A stretch of 64,000 nucleotides of DNA from contig NZ_CP169056.1 of NCBI RefSeq assembly GCF_041890415.1, forward strand, positions 1,364,001 through 1,428,000, in the 5' to 3' direction. This stretch comes from Pseudoxanthomonas koreensis_A (GTDB taxonomy: Bacteria > Pseudomonadota > Gammaproteobacteria > Xanthomonadales > Xanthomonadaceae). This document shows positions 17,844 to 25,890 of the stretch, piece by piece (the first letter of the stretch is position 1; each line of letters starts with the position of its first letter). Made by a program: the position numbers and the translations under genes. Under the pieces are notes generated by a model, which searched no databases, had not been told where the DNA came from, and worked only from the letters and a program-made list of their open reading frames with translations.

Positions 17844-18527
17844 TCAGTACGGCGCCAGCCGCGAATTGAAGAACCGGGCCAGCCAGCCCATCGCGTTGGA
17901 CTGGGCAAGGGCGCCGCGGCCGCCGTAGACGATGCGTGCCTCGCCGACGCGGTTGGAGGAGACGCTGTTGTCGCGGCCGATGTCGGCGGGGCGCACGATG
18001 CCCTGGATCTGCACCAGTTCGTCGCCCTGGTTCAGGCGCAGGCTCTTCTGCCCCTGGATCACCAGGTTGCCGTTGGGCAGGCGCTGGACCACGCTCACCG
18101 TGACGCTGCCCTGCAGGCGATTGCTCTGGCTGCTTTTGCCCTGGCCATCGAAATCGCGCTCGGCACTGGCCGAGGCGGACAGGATCTCGCGGCCGTCGTA
18201 GGTCACCGGCCCGCCGAACAGCGCCGGCGCGCCCATGCTGATGCCGCCGCTCTTGCCGACCTGGGTGCTGGCGCTGGTCTGGGCGGTGGTGGACTCGACC
18301 AGGTTGATGGTCAGCAGGTCGCCCACGTCGCGTGCCACCCGGTCCGAATACAGCGAAAGCCCAGGCCCGGCCTGGTAGATGGCGCCCGGCGTGGCCGCCA
18401 TCACCGGCGCCACCACCGGCGTGATCGGTGCCATCGGCGGGTAGGGACGCACGTCGCCGGCGGCCACGCAGCCGCCGAGCACGGCAGTGGCGACCAGGGC
18501 GATGGTGGTGCGGAACGCGAGGTTCAT
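17844..18527 (-). CDS. flgH: flagellar L-ring lipoprotein FlgH
   Basis: A 227-residue lipoprotein with the lipobox LGGC at about residues 17-20, which anchors it in the outer membrane. The mature part includes GLSLYSDRVARDVGDLLTINLVE and the C-terminal GIVRPADIGRDNSVSSNRVGEARI, both diagnostic of FlgH. It forms the outer-membrane ring of the basal body, partnering FlgI. It sits 32 bp after flgG on the same strand. Confidence 0.95.
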   Translation of the reverse strand: MNLAFRTTIALVATAVLGGCVAAGDVRPYPPMAPITPVVAPVMAATPGAIYQAGPGLSLYSDRVARDVGDLLTINLVESTTAQTSASTQVGKSGGISMGAPALFGGPVTYDGREILSASASAERDFDGQGKSSQSNRLQGSVTVSVVQRLPNGNLVIQGQKSLRLNQGDELVQIQGIVRPADIGRDNSVSSNRVGEARIVYGGRGALAQSNAMGWLARFFNSRLAPY

Positions 18528-18559
18528 GGCGCTCTCCTGCTGCGCGGGCTGCGCGCGGG

Positions 18560-19345
18560 TCAGACGTTGTTGTTCAGGTAGGCAAGCATCGAGTCGGTGG
18601 TGGAGATGGCCTTGGCGTTCATCTCGTAGGCGCGCTGGGTTTCGATCATGCTCACCAGCTCCTCCACCACATTGACGTTGCTGCCTTCCAGCGCGCCCTG
18701 TTCCAGCATGCCCAGGCCGTTGAGGCCGGGGGTGCCGTTCTGGGCCGGGCCGGAGGCGGTGGTTTCCAGGTACAGGTTCTCGCCGCGCGCCTGCAGGCCG
18801 GCGGGGTTGACGAAGTCGGTCAGGGTCAGCGCGCCCACTTCCAGCGCCTGGGCCTGGCCGGCCATCTGCACGCTGACCGTGCCGTCGTTGCCGATGGTCA
18901 CCGACTGCGCGCCCTCGGGCATCTGGATGCCCGGCTGCACCGGGTAGCCGCTGCTGGTGACCAGCTCGCCCTGGGCGTTGATCTGGAAGCTGCCATCGCG
19001 GGTGTAGGCCGAGCTGCCGTCGGGCATCAATACTTCAAAGAAGCCGCGGCCGTTGACCATCACGTCGAGGGCGCGCCCGGTCTGCTGCGGGTTGCCCTGC
19101 TGGAAATCCTTGGAGGTGGACACCACCCGCACGCCGGTGCCCAGTTGCAGGCCGGAGGGGAGCTGGGTCTGGGCCGAGGTCGAGCCGCCGGGCTGGCGCA
19201 GCTGCTGGTACAGCAGGTCCTCGAAGTTGGCGCGGTCGCGCTTGAACCCGGTGGTGTTGGTGTTGGCCAGATTGTTGGAGACCACCGACATGCGCGTCTG
19301 CTGCGCATCCAGCCCGGTCTTGGCGACCCAGAGTGCCTGGTTCAT
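18560..19345 (-). CDS. flgG: distal rod protein FlgG
   Basis: Starting at the ATG at 19345 the product is 261 residues, the standard FlgG length, beginning MNQALWVAKTGLDAQQ. The axial signature MSVVSNNLANTNTTGFK lies at about 19-35, and the C-terminus ends EMNAKAISTTDSMLAYLNN. FlgG forms the distal rod. The reading frame continues upstream for 94 codons but lacks coding character and would read through the putative sigma-54 promoter at 19386-19400. flgG is the first gene of the second rod/ring operon. Confidence 0.95.
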   Translation of the reverse strand: MNQALWVAKTGLDAQQTRMSVVSNNLANTNTTGFKRDRANFEDLLYQQLRQPGGSTSAQTQLPSGLQLGTGVRVVSTSKDFQQGNPQQTGRALDVMVNGRGFFEVLMPDGSSAYTRDGSFQINAQGELVTSSGYPVQPGIQMPEGAQSVTIGNDGTVSVQMAGQAQALEVGALTLTDFVNPAGLQARGENLYLETTASGPAQNGTPGLNGLGMLEQGALEGSNVNVVEELVSMIETQRAYEMNAKAISTTDSMLAYLNNNV

Positions 19346-19385
19346 GACGCGATACCTCGTGAGGCGGATTGACGCCAATGCACAT

Positions 19386-19400
19386 GCATGCGGCGTGCCA
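19386..19400 (-). promoter_or_regulatory. sigma-54 promoter of flgG
   Basis: The minus strand reads TGGCACGCCGCATGC: the -24 block is perfect and GG-N10-GC spacing is kept, with one change in the -12 block (ATGC for TTGC). It lies 41 bp before the flgG start and splits flgG-L from flgB-F. Confidence 0.75.
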
Positions 19401-19513
19401 AAGGTCTGGTCGCGGCGGTGCGATCCTCGGCCGCAGCACGGAAATCCAAGGCCGCGGAACGCTCGCCGGCCTCCGGCTATTACGTTGAGCGCCGGCCGAG
19501 CCTGAAGCGACCT

Positions 19514-19601
19514 GGCATGGGTGTGCTGACGGGAAGTAAAGAAGGAGGGCCTGGCCCGCAGGGCCGGGGCCGGGGGACATGAGCGGCAGCACACCCATGC
19601 C
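19514..19601. repeat. dispersed structured repeat, copy A (flgF-flgG gap)
   Basis: A 15-base arm at 19514-19528 is perfectly complementary to 19587-19601 and encloses a GC-rich loop. The stretch from about 19551 to 19615 is closely similar to 51855-51919, sharing CCGGGGGACATGAGCGGCAG exactly. In both copies the closing stem begins GGC and continues into TGTGC, but the bases between differ and still pair with their own partner arm. On the minus strand the element lies between flgF and the flgG promoter. It could be a structured RNA, a mobile palindromic repeat or a short peptide gene. Confidence 0.6.
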
Positions 19602-19675
19602 GAGGCGCCGCAGCACAGCGTCCGCATCCTCGCTGACTGGGGGAGAAGAACCTGGAGAAGGAGAGTGTGGCGGGA

Positions 19676-20428
19676 TCAGCCGCCGCTCAGGCGCAGCAGC
19701 GAGTTGGCCGCGCGCGCGTTCTCGTCGCCGCGCGAAATCACCTTGACCTGCATCTCGAACTGGCGCTGCAACTGGATCATCTGCACCAGCGCACCGGCCG
19801 CGTCCACGTTGCTCTGCTCGAGCGCGCCGGTGGTCATTACCGCGCCCGGCGCCTGGGCCAGCGGCAGTTGCGGGTCGACGTTGCGCATCAGCCCGTCCAG
19901 GCCGCGGGCAAGCCGTTCCGGAGCGGCGTCCACCACCTTCAGCCGGCCGATCTCGGCCATGGTGTCGGCACCTTCGCCCAGCGGCACGATGGAAATCGTG
20001 CCGTCCTGGCCGATGGTCAGTGCCTGGTGCGGGGGCAGGGCGATGGGATTGCCCTGCTGGTCCAGCAGCGGCCGGCCACCGGCGGTGACCAGCTGGCCGT
20101 TGGGGGTCAGCGACAGGTTTCCGGCGCGGGTATAGGCCTCGCTCCCATCGGCCGCCTGCACCGCCAGCCAGCGGTTGGCCTCCAGCGACACGTCCAGCGG
20201 GTTGCCGGTGACCTGCTGGGCACCGGCCCGCGTATCAAACCCCTGGTCGATGTGCATGGCCGCCGTGCGCGAGGCGTGGCCGGCACCGCGCACCGGAAAC
20301 GCCTCGGTGTTGGCCAGCGCCGCCTTGAAGCCGGCGGTGTCGGCGTTGGCCAGGTTGTGCGACACCGTGCCCTGCGCCTGCAGGGTGGCGCGCGCACCGG
20401 TCATGGCGATGTAGAGGGCCTTGTCCAT
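19676..20428 (-). CDS. flgF: proximal rod protein FlgF
   Basis: From the ATG at 20428, which shares one base with the flgE stop, the product is 250 residues beginning MDKALYIAMTGARATLQAQ. HNLANADTAGFKAAL is the axial motif, and the C-terminal helix reads ALVQMIQLQRQFEMQVKVIS. FlgF is a rod subunit between FlgC and FlgG. It is the last gene of the flgB operon and is followed by the 330-bp gap before flgG. Confidence 0.93.
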   Translation of the reverse strand: MDKALYIAMTGARATLQAQGTVSHNLANADTAGFKAALANTEAFPVRGAGHASRTAAMHIDQGFDTRAGAQQVTGNPLDVSLEANRWLAVQAADGSEAYTRAGNLSLTPNGQLVTAGGRPLLDQQGNPIALPPHQALTIGQDGTISIVPLGEGADTMAEIGRLKVVDAAPERLARGLDGLMRNVDPQLPLAQAPGAVMTTGALEQSNVDAAGALVQMIQLQRQFEMQVKVISRGDENARAANSLLRLSGG

Positions 20429-21684
20429 CAGCGGATGTTGAGCACGGTCTGGGTGGCCTGGTCCTGGGTGGAGATCATCTGCGCGTTGGCCTGGAAGTTG
20501 CGCTGCGCCACGATCATGTTCACCAGCTGCTCGGTCAGGTCCACGGTGGAGGACTCCAGCGCGCCGGACTGGATCTGGCCGTAGTCCGAGCTTGCCGGCG
20601 CACCGGTGCGCGGGGAGCCGGAGCTGAAGGAGGCCGCCCACATGTTGTTGCCCTGCGGCTGCAGGCCCTGCGGGTTGACGAAGTTGGTCAGCGCCACCTG
20701 GCCAAGGGCACGGTCGGCGCCGTTGGAATAGCGGGCGAACACCACGCCGTCCTCGCTCACGCTGATCTCGCTGAGCTTGCCGGCGGCATAGCCATCCTGG
20801 TTGACGCCGCGCAGGGCGAAGCTGCTGCCGTACTGGGTGCTGCCAGTCAGGTTCAGGGTCATGTCCAGCACGCCGGCGCCGGTGGCGGGCGTGTAGGGAT
20901 CCAGTGCCACCTGGCCATCGGGCGGCGAGACCAAAGTGCCGGTATCGGAGAACTGCAGGGTGGTCGGCGCGCCCACCGCGGTCCCGTCCACGAAGTTGTG
21001 GACTTGCCATTCGTTGACGTTGGCCGTCTTGACGAAATACGAGGTCTGCACGTGGGCCACGCCCAGCGAGTCGTAGACGGTGACGCCGCCGCTGGAGGCG
21101 TTGTAGCTGTTCGGGTCGGCCGGATCGAACGGGATCGGGGTCGGCACGGTGGCCGGCGGCACCGGCGGAGTGGCCGGCTGGTCGGCGTTGCCGGGCAGGG
21201 TGAACATCAGGTCGATGCTGCTGGTCTGCTGCGGCGGGCTGTCGGTGGTCTGCAGCTGCAGGTCGGTCAGCCGGCCCACGTCGAAACCGTTGCCGCCGGC
21301 GTTGGGGGCGAACACCTGCAGGCGGGCGCCGTCCGGGGTCACCACGTTGCCCTGGTTGTCCGGCTGGAAGTTGCCGGCGCGGGTGTAGAGCATGTTGCCG
21401 TTCTTGTTGACGGTGAAGAAGCCTTCGCCGTCGATCGCGAAGTCCAGGCTGCGCCCGGTCGGGTCGATGTTGCCCTGCGAGAACTGCTGGGCGACGTTGC
21501 TGATCTTCACGCCGGTGCCGATCGCGTTGCGCGACAGGCCGTAGGTCGTGTACGAGAACAGGTCGGCGAATTCGGCCCGCGACTCCTTGAAGCCGGTGGT
21601 GTTGACGTTGGCGATGTTGTTGGCGGTGACGTTGAGGTCGGCGTTTGCCGCGTTGATGCCGGACAGCGAAGTATTGAAGCTCAT
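20428..21684 (-). CDS. flgE: flagellar hook protein FlgE
   Basis: A 418-residue hook subunit. The N-terminal motif NTSLSGINAANADLNVTANNIANVNTTGFK (seen across residues 4-33) and C-terminal LTEQLVNMIVAQRNFQANAQMISTQDQ are the conserved D0 pieces. The central D1/D2 region includes the FlgE-type SLDFAIDGEGFFTVN and a Pro-rich insertion near 165-185. It polymerises into the hook using the FlgD cap. It lies 41 bp downstream of flgD and overlaps flgF by one base. Confidence 0.95.
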   Translation of the reverse strand: MSFNTSLSGINAANADLNVTANNIANVNTTGFKESRAEFADLFSYTTYGLSRNAIGTGVKISNVAQQFSQGNIDPTGRSLDFAIDGEGFFTVNKNGNMLYTRAGNFQPDNQGNVVTPDGARLQVFAPNAGGNGFDVGRLTDLQLQTTDSPPQQTSSIDLMFTLPGNADQPATPPVPPATVPTPIPFDPADPNSYNASSGGVTVYDSLGVAHVQTSYFVKTANVNEWQVHNFVDGTAVGAPTTLQFSDTGTLVSPPDGQVALDPYTPATGAGVLDMTLNLTGSTQYGSSFALRGVNQDGYAAGKLSEISVSEDGVVFARYSNGADRALGQVALTNFVNPQGLQPQGNNMWAASFSSGSPRTGAPASSDYGQIQSGALESSTVDLTEQLVNMIVAQRNFQANAQMISTQDQATQTVLNIR

Positions 21685-21725
21685 GGCGGACTCCTGCGGG
21701 AGATCGTGCGTTGGTCGGTGTCGGC

Positions 21726-22394
21726 TCAGCTCACGCGGAGCACGTAGTCGAGCGGTACGGTGCCCAGGCCGGGCAGGTCGAGGTAGAGGCCATCGCTGCC
21801 GACGGTGACGCTGTCGACCCGGCCCTTGACGTAGGTATCGAGCTTGCTGGCAGTGCCATCACTGGCCAGGTGGCGGGCGGTGATGCCGTAGCTGCCGGCC
21901 GGCAGGCGTTCGCCGCCGGCGCCGGTGCCGTCCCAGGCGAAGGCCACCTCGCCGGCACGGCTGGCGGCCATGCTGAATTCATGCACCTTCTGGCCATTGG
22001 CATCGGTGATCTCGAACAGCACGGTGCCGGCCTCCGGGGCGGCCACCGCGCCGCGCACGCCGCCGTCCTCGCCCAGCGACAGCCGCGCCGAGGGCACCAT
22101 CACTTCGTGCCCGACCAGCGCCGCGCCGCGCAGCACCTGGTCGTTGCCCAGGGCACTGGAAAAGCCCTGCACCTGGGTGTTGAGGTCCTGGATGCCCTGG
22201 ACCGTCGAGAACTGCGCCAGCTGGCCGAGGAACGCGCTGTTCTCCATCGGCTTGAGGGGATCCTGGTGCTGGAGCTGCTTGGTCATCAGGCGCAGGAAAT
22301 CGGCCTGGCCCAGTGCGTCGTCCTTCTTGTCGGCCTGGCTTGGCTGCGTGGCCAGGCCAAGGCTGCTGTAGATGTCGGAAGCGATGGTGCTCAT
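21726..22394 (-). CDS. flgD: hook assembly scaffold FlgD
   Basis: A 222-residue FlgD. The N-terminal third holds DFLRLMTKQLQHQDPLKP and a phenylalanine/glutamine-rich QFSTVQGIQDLN segment, the export and capping region. The C-terminal part forms the FlgD Ig-like and tudor-like domains (FEITDANGQKVHEF, FAWDGTGAGGERLPAG). It caps the growing hook and is later replaced by FlgK. It starts 11 bp after the flgC stop. Confidence 0.94.
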   Translation of the reverse strand: MSTIASDIYSSLGLATQPSQADKKDDALGQADFLRLMTKQLQHQDPLKPMENSAFLGQLAQFSTVQGIQDLNTQVQGFSSALGNDQVLRGAALVGHEVMVPSARLSLGEDGGVRGAVAAPEAGTVLFEITDANGQKVHEFSMAASRAGEVAFAWDGTGAGGERLPAGSYGITARHLASDGTASKLDTYVKGRVDSVTVGSDGLYLDLPGLGTVPLDYVLRVS

Positions 22395-22405
22395 GTGCGG
22401 GTCCC

Positions 22406-22813
22406 TCAGCGGCCCATGGACAAGGTGGCCAGGGCGAGTTCCTTGGCCGTGGAGATGACTTCGACGTTGGCCTGGTAACTGCGCGAGGCCGAGATCAGGT
22501 TGACCATCTGCGCGACCGGGTCGATGTCGGGCGAGAACACGTAGCCGTCGCCATCGGCCAGCGGGTGGCCGGGCTCGTAGCGGCGCACCGGCGGTGCCTC
22601 GCTCTGCGCGATCTCGCGCACGCGCACGCCGGTGAGGTTGGGATCGGCCGCGCTTGCCTGGGCCTGGAACACCGGCTCGAGCGGCTTGTAGACCTGCTCG
22701 ACCGAACCGGCCACCGAATCGGCATTGGCCAGGTTGGAGGCAATGGTGCTCAGGCGCACCGACTGCGCCTGCATGGCGGAGCCGGCGACGTCGAAGATGG
22801 GCAGGTTGCTCAT
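22406..22813 (-). CDS. flgC: proximal rod protein FlgC
   Basis: A 135-residue rod protein beginning SNLPIFDVAGSAMQAQSVRLSTIASNLANADS and ending with YQANVEVISTAKELALATLSMGR. The central PPVRRYEPGHPLAD segment is the family's typical loop. It is placed 19 bp after flgB in the first rod operon, driven by the sigma-54 promoter before flgB. Confidence 0.95.
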   Translation of the reverse strand: MSNLPIFDVAGSAMQAQSVRLSTIASNLANADSVAGSVEQVYKPLEPVFQAQASAADPNLTGVRVREIAQSEAPPVRRYEPGHPLADGDGYVFSPDIDPVAQMVNLISASRSYQANVEVISTAKELALATLSMGR

Positions 22814-22832
22814 GGCATGTCCCCCTTGGCGC

Positions 22833-23249
22833 TTACTGGCCGGTGATGGCGGTGAGCATGTTGCGCACCTTGGATTCGAGGAAGCTCAGCGACGCCCGGT
22901 ACTCCAGCGCGGCACGGCCGTAGGCGGCGCGCTCGGCATCCGGGTCCACGGTGTTGCCGTCCAGGCTCGGCTGGCTGGCCTGGCGGGTGAACTGGAACGG
23001 CAGGCCGCCGGTGTCGATGGCGTCGGACAGGTGCCGCTCGTGGGTGGAAACCAGGCCGCCTCCGGCCTGCTGCACGCCTTCGCGTTGCTGGCGGGCGGCA
23101 TTCAGGGCGGCATTGAAGTCGATGTCCTGGGCCTGGTAGCCGGGCGTATCGGCATTGGCCAGGTTGCTGGCGATCAGCTTCATCCGCTGCTCGCGCAGCG
23201 GCAGGGCATCGGCATGGACCCCGAAATAGGATGCGATCGGATTGGACAT
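22833..23249 (-). CDS. flgB: proximal rod protein FlgB
   Basis: A 138-residue rod subunit, first gene of the flgBCDEF operon. HADALPLREQRMKLIASNLANADTPGYQAQ (residues about 12-41) is the FlgB signature, and the C-terminal LEYRASLSFLESKVRNMLTAI closes the axial helix pair. An AGGAGG ribosome site lies just before the ATG, and a perfect sigma-54 promoter lies 35 bp upstream. Confidence 0.95.
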   Translation of the reverse strand: MSNPIASYFGVHADALPLREQRMKLIASNLANADTPGYQAQDIDFNAALNAARQQREGVQQAGGGLVSTHERHLSDAIDTGGLPFQFTRQASQPSLDGNTVDPDAERAAYGRAALEYRASLSFLESKVRNMLTAITGQ

Positions 23250-23283
23250 GGGCGCCTCCTGGCGGACCGTTGCCAGGGGATAG

Positions 23284-23298
23284 GCAAGCGGCGTGCCA
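23284..23298 (-). promoter_or_regulatory. sigma-54 promoter of the flgB operon
   Basis: On the minus strand TGGCACGCCGCTTGC matches the RpoN consensus TGGCACG-N4-TTGC at every fixed position. The predicted start of transcription is near 23272, about 22 bases before the flgB ATG. Confidence 0.9.
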
Positions 23299-23372
23299 GT
23301 GGCGCGGAGGCCGTGGTGTCGGGAAAGTGTCCTGGCCGCGGCAGGCGGCCCTTGTGCAGCGGCCCGCGACGA

Positions 23373-24320
23373 TCAGGCGGCGCTGGCAACCTCGCGCAGG
23401 CGCGCCAGGACGTGTTCGGCCAGCTCGTGCGGGCTGTATTTGGCGACGAAGGCATTGGCGCCCACGCGTTCGACCATGGCGTTGTTGAACACGCCCGACA
23501 GCGAGGTATGCAACAGCACGTACAGGCCCGACAGCCCCGGATGGCGCCGGATTTCCGTCGTCAGGGTATAGCCGTCCATTGCCGGCATCTCGATGTCGGA
23601 GATGACCATGGCGTAGCGCCGGGCCGGGTCTTCGCCGCTGGCGTGCACCTGCAAGAGGTGGTCCAGGGCCTGGCGGCCGTCCGAGAGCAGGGTCACGCCG
23701 ACCCCCAGCTGGTCCAGCACGCTGCGGATCTGCTGGCGTGCCACCCGCGAATCGTCGGCCACCAGTACCTGCAGCGGCGGCGCGTCGGCCGGCAGCACCA
23801 TCTCCGGGGCCAGCACCGCATCCATGCGTGCCTGGGTGATGTCCGACAGCACGCTCTCCACGTCCAGCACCTGGATCAGTTCGCCCTGGAAGCGGGTGAC
23901 CGCGGTCAGGTAGCTGCTCTCGGCGCCAAGGTCCGGCGGCGGATGGATGTCCTCCACCGCGATGTTGACGATGCGTTCCACGTCGCTGACCAGGAACCCC
24001 TGCACCGAGCGGTTGAACTCGGTCACCACCAGGTACTGGGTGGCGCCGTCGCCCTCGGGGATGTCGCGTTCGGGATGGCCGATGGCCAGGCCCAGGTCCA
24101 GCACCGGCACCGAGCGCCCGCGCACATCGGCCGCGCCCGCGAACTGCGCCGGCAGGCCGGGCAGCTGGAACAGCGGTGGCTGGCGCAGGACCTCCTGCAC
24201 CTTGAACACGTTCACGCCAAAAAGCTGACGGCCGCCAAGGCGGAACAGCAGCAGCGCCAGGCGGTTGTGTCCGGCCAGCCGGGTGCGCTGGTCGATGCGG
24301 TTGAGCAGGTTGTGGGTCAT
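23373..24320 (-). CDS. cheV: chemotaxis coupling protein CheV
   Basis: A 315-residue protein starting at the ATG at 24320 (MTHNLLNRIDQRTRLAGHN, the CheV type of N-terminus); the frame upstream overlaps the promoter region and is ignored. Residues about 20-165 form a CheW domain (LLLFRLGGRQLFGVNVFKV). Residues about 185-310 form a receiver with VADDSRVARQQI, phosphoacceptor Asp in MVISDIEMPAMDG and Lys in AFVAKYSPHE. It couples receptors to CheA and may buffer phosphate. It lies between flgB and the divergent flgA, as in Pseudomonas and Vibrio. Confidence 0.93.
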   Translation of the reverse strand: MTHNLLNRIDQRTRLAGHNRLALLLFRLGGRQLFGVNVFKVQEVLRQPPLFQLPGLPAQFAGAADVRGRSVPVLDLGLAIGHPERDIPEGDGATQYLVVTEFNRSVQGFLVSDVERIVNIAVEDIHPPPDLGAESSYLTAVTRFQGELIQVLDVESVLSDITQARMDAVLAPEMVLPADAPPLQVLVADDSRVARQQIRSVLDQLGVGVTLLSDGRQALDHLLQVHASGEDPARRYAMVISDIEMPAMDGYTLTTEIRRHPGLSGLYVLLHTSLSGVFNNAMVERVGANAFVAKYSPHELAEHVLARLREVASAA

Positions 24321-24327
24321 GCGTCCG

Positions 24328-24354
24328 GTATCGGCGCCGCGCGCGGCCGCTTGA
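24328..24354 (-). promoter_or_regulatory. sigma-28-like promoter of cheV
   Basis: The minus strand reads TCAAGCGG-N11-GCCGATAC, matching the FliA -10 nearly fully and -35 with TCAA for TAAA. It ends only eight bases before the cheV ATG, so transcription would start at or next to the start codon, which lowers confidence unless the message is leaderless. Confidence 0.4.
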
Positions 24355-24374
24355 GGGACGCCCGGCCACCGGTG

Positions 24375-24389
24375 CGGCACGCCGCTTGC
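24375..24389 (+). promoter_or_regulatory. sigma-54 promoter of flgA
   Basis: CGGCACGCCGCTTGC keeps GG-N10-GC and the full -12 TTGC; only the first base of the -24 block differs from the consensus. It lies 43 bp upstream of flgA. Confidence 0.75.
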
Positions 24390-24432
24390 ATGAAGCCAGG
24401 CAGGTTTTTGGGCCGATCCGGCCGAGGTTGCC

Positions 24433-25083
24433 ATGATCCTGTCGCGCTGCGCGCTCATGTTTCTGCTTGCCCTGCCGATGACGATGGCACTGGCCGGCAA
24501 CGGCTTCCAGCCTGTGGAGTCCATCCGGAACGCGGCGCTGGGCGCGGTGGCCGGTGGCCAGGCCGAGGTCAACCTCGACCCGGCGCTGCGGATGCCGGTG
24601 TGCGGCCAGCCGCTGCAGGCCCAGCAGGCCTCGGCGGGTACGGTCGAGGTGAGTTGCCCGGGTGGCTGGCGCCTGTACGTGCCGGTCAAGCTGCGCCGCA
24701 GCCAGCCGGTGCTGGTGCTGGCGCGCGGGGTGGCCGCGGGCGAGCCGCTGGTGGCCGAGGCATTGGTGGTGGAAACCCGGGATGCGTCGCGGATTGCGGG
24801 TGCGGCACTGGCCGACCCGGCCCAGGCGGTAGGCCAGGTGGCCCGGCGGGTCCTGACCGCCGGCACCGTGCTCACCGCTGCCGACCTGGTCGCGCCGCGG
24901 CTGGTCAGGCGCGGCGACCAGGTCGCCCTGGTTTCGCGCCGGGGCGGGGTAGAGGTGCGTGTGGCCGGTCGCGCCTTGGGCGATGCCGGCGAGAATGAGC
25001 GGGTCGCGGTGGAGAACCTGTCCTCCCGCCGCGTCCTGCAGGGCCGGGTGGGGCCGGGCGGCGACGTCCTGGTGGCCCATTAG
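24433..25083 (+). CDS. flgA: P-ring assembly chaperone FlgA
   Basis: A 216-residue periplasmic protein with a clear signal peptide (SRCALMFLLALPMTMALA). The mature region has the SAF-type domain with ARGVAAGEPLVAEALVVE and RRVLTAGTVLTAADLVAPRLVRRGD, and ends with VGPGGDVLVAH. FlgA helps FlgI assemble the P-ring. It is divergent from cheV and followed by the flgM/flgN pair, the common flgA-flgM-flgN order. Confidence 0.93.
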   Translation: MILSRCALMFLLALPMTMALAGNGFQPVESIRNAALGAVAGGQAEVNLDPALRMPVCGQPLQAQQASAGTVEVSCPGGWRLYVPVKLRRSQPVLVLARGVAAGEPLVAEALVVETRDASRIAGAALADPAQAVGQVARRVLTAGTVLTAADLVAPRLVRRGDQVALVSRRGGVEVRVAGRALGDAGENERVAVENLSSRRVLQGRVGPGGDVLVAH

Positions 25084-25113
25084 CCGGTTTCCGAGAATAT
25101 TGTGATCCAGTCC

Positions 25114-25141
25114 TAAAGTTTCCTCCCGACCCTGCCGATAC
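25114..25141 (+). promoter_or_regulatory. sigma-28 promoter of flgM
   Basis: TAAAGTTT-N12-GCCGATAC has perfect FliA half-elements apart from the last base, but the spacer is 12 bases, one longer than the usual 11. It lies 33 bp before the flgM ATG, so FlgM would be autoregulated through sigma-28. Confidence 0.75.
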
Positions 25142-25173
25142 TCCCGGCGTAACCCGTTCAAGGACTCATCATC

Positions 25174-25479
25174 ATGAGCCAGAAGATCGAAGGAGCTCCG
25201 CCCCCTCCGGCGGTGCAAGGCACCGGCCCGCTGGGTCGGGTGGCCCACGCAGGCGGCGACCGTTCCGCCCCGGTAGAGAACGTGCAGGCCGGCGACAGCC
25301 TGCGCCTGACCGGCGAGGCCACCGGCCTGCAGACCCTGCAGCGCGAGCTGGCCGCGGCCCCGGCCGTGGACTCGGCCCGCGTGGCGGAAGTCCGCCTGGC
25401 GCTGGAGTCGGGCAGCTACCGGGTCGACCCGGCGCGCATTGCCGAGCGCATGCTGGACATGGACCGCCTGCTGGCCTGA
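25174..25479 (+). CDS. flgM: anti-sigma-28 factor FlgM
   Basis: A 101-residue protein whose C-terminal half has the sigma-28-binding helices (SARVAEVRLALESGSYRVD then PARIAERMLDMDRLL); the N-terminal half is Pro/Gly-rich and probably disordered, as needed for export. FlgM holds FliA until the hook is complete. AAGGA precedes the ATG by nine bases. flgN follows after 3 bp. Confidence 0.92.
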   Translation: MSQKIEGAPPPPAVQGTGPLGRVAHAGGDRSAPVENVQAGDSLRLTGEATGLQTLQRELAAAPAVDSARVAEVRLALESGSYRVDPARIAERMLDMDRLLA

Positions 25480-25482
25480 GCC

Positions 25483-25827
25483 ATGACGACTCCGGCCACC
25501 AGCGATGCCGCGCTCGACCGCCTGGCCTGCGCCCTGGCCGAGGAGCGCCGTGCACTGCTCGATCACGACATCGAGCTGCTGGTACGTTCCACCCAGGAGA
25601 AGCTGGCCGCCCTGCGCGAGCTGGAAGCCGAGCTTCCCGATGGTCGCGCCGAGCGTCTGGCCGAACTGGCCGAAAGCAACCGCAGCAACGGCGCACTGCT
25701 GGCGCGCCGCCGGCGCGAGGTCAACTGGGCGCTGCGCCACCTGGGCCGTGCCGAGAGCTCGCCCGAATACGACGCACAGGGCCAGGCGCAGCAACTGCAA
25801 TCGCGCCGGGACCTGGCGGTGGTCTAG
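25483..25827 (+). CDS. flgN: FlgK/FlgL export chaperone FlgN
   Basis: A 114-residue helical protein with the typical FlgN N-terminus (LACALAEERRALLDHDIELLVRST) and an Arg/Glu-rich second helix. It has the usual size and position directly after flgM. FlgN binds FlgK and FlgL in the cytoplasm before export. A purely statistical coiled-coil protein could look similar, but the gene order makes the call secure. Confidence 0.88.
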   Translation: MTTPATSDAALDRLACALAEERRALLDHDIELLVRSTQEKLAALRELEAELPDGRAERLAELAESNRSNGALLARRRREVNWALRHLGRAESSPEYDAQGQAQQLQSRRDLAVV

Positions 25828-25890
25828 GCACGGCGACCGGCGCCCGTTGCGGGCGGCTAGAATCGCTGCTGGCCTCCACCTCCCAGTGTC

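Larger units (their letters stand above)
19346..19675. other. flgF-flgG intergenic region (330 bp)
   Basis: The gap interrupts an otherwise tightly packed rod/hook cluster. It contains the sigma-54 promoter of flgG and, further upstream on the minus strand, the hairpin repeat copy A. No reading frame in it looks like a conventional protein gene. Confidence 0.7.

Noticed and set aside
15536..17908. A 790-codon frame joining flgJ to the region antisense in frame with flgI
   Set aside because: FlgJ homology begins at 16681, one base into the flgI stop; the upstream part is a frame shadow of flgI.
19035..19616. A 193-residue protein gene in the flgF-flgG gap extending into flgG
   Set aside because: Most of it overlaps flgG in another frame, and only the repeat-derived start (GVLPLMSPGP) recurs at 51454-51921; it is better treated as part of the repeat.
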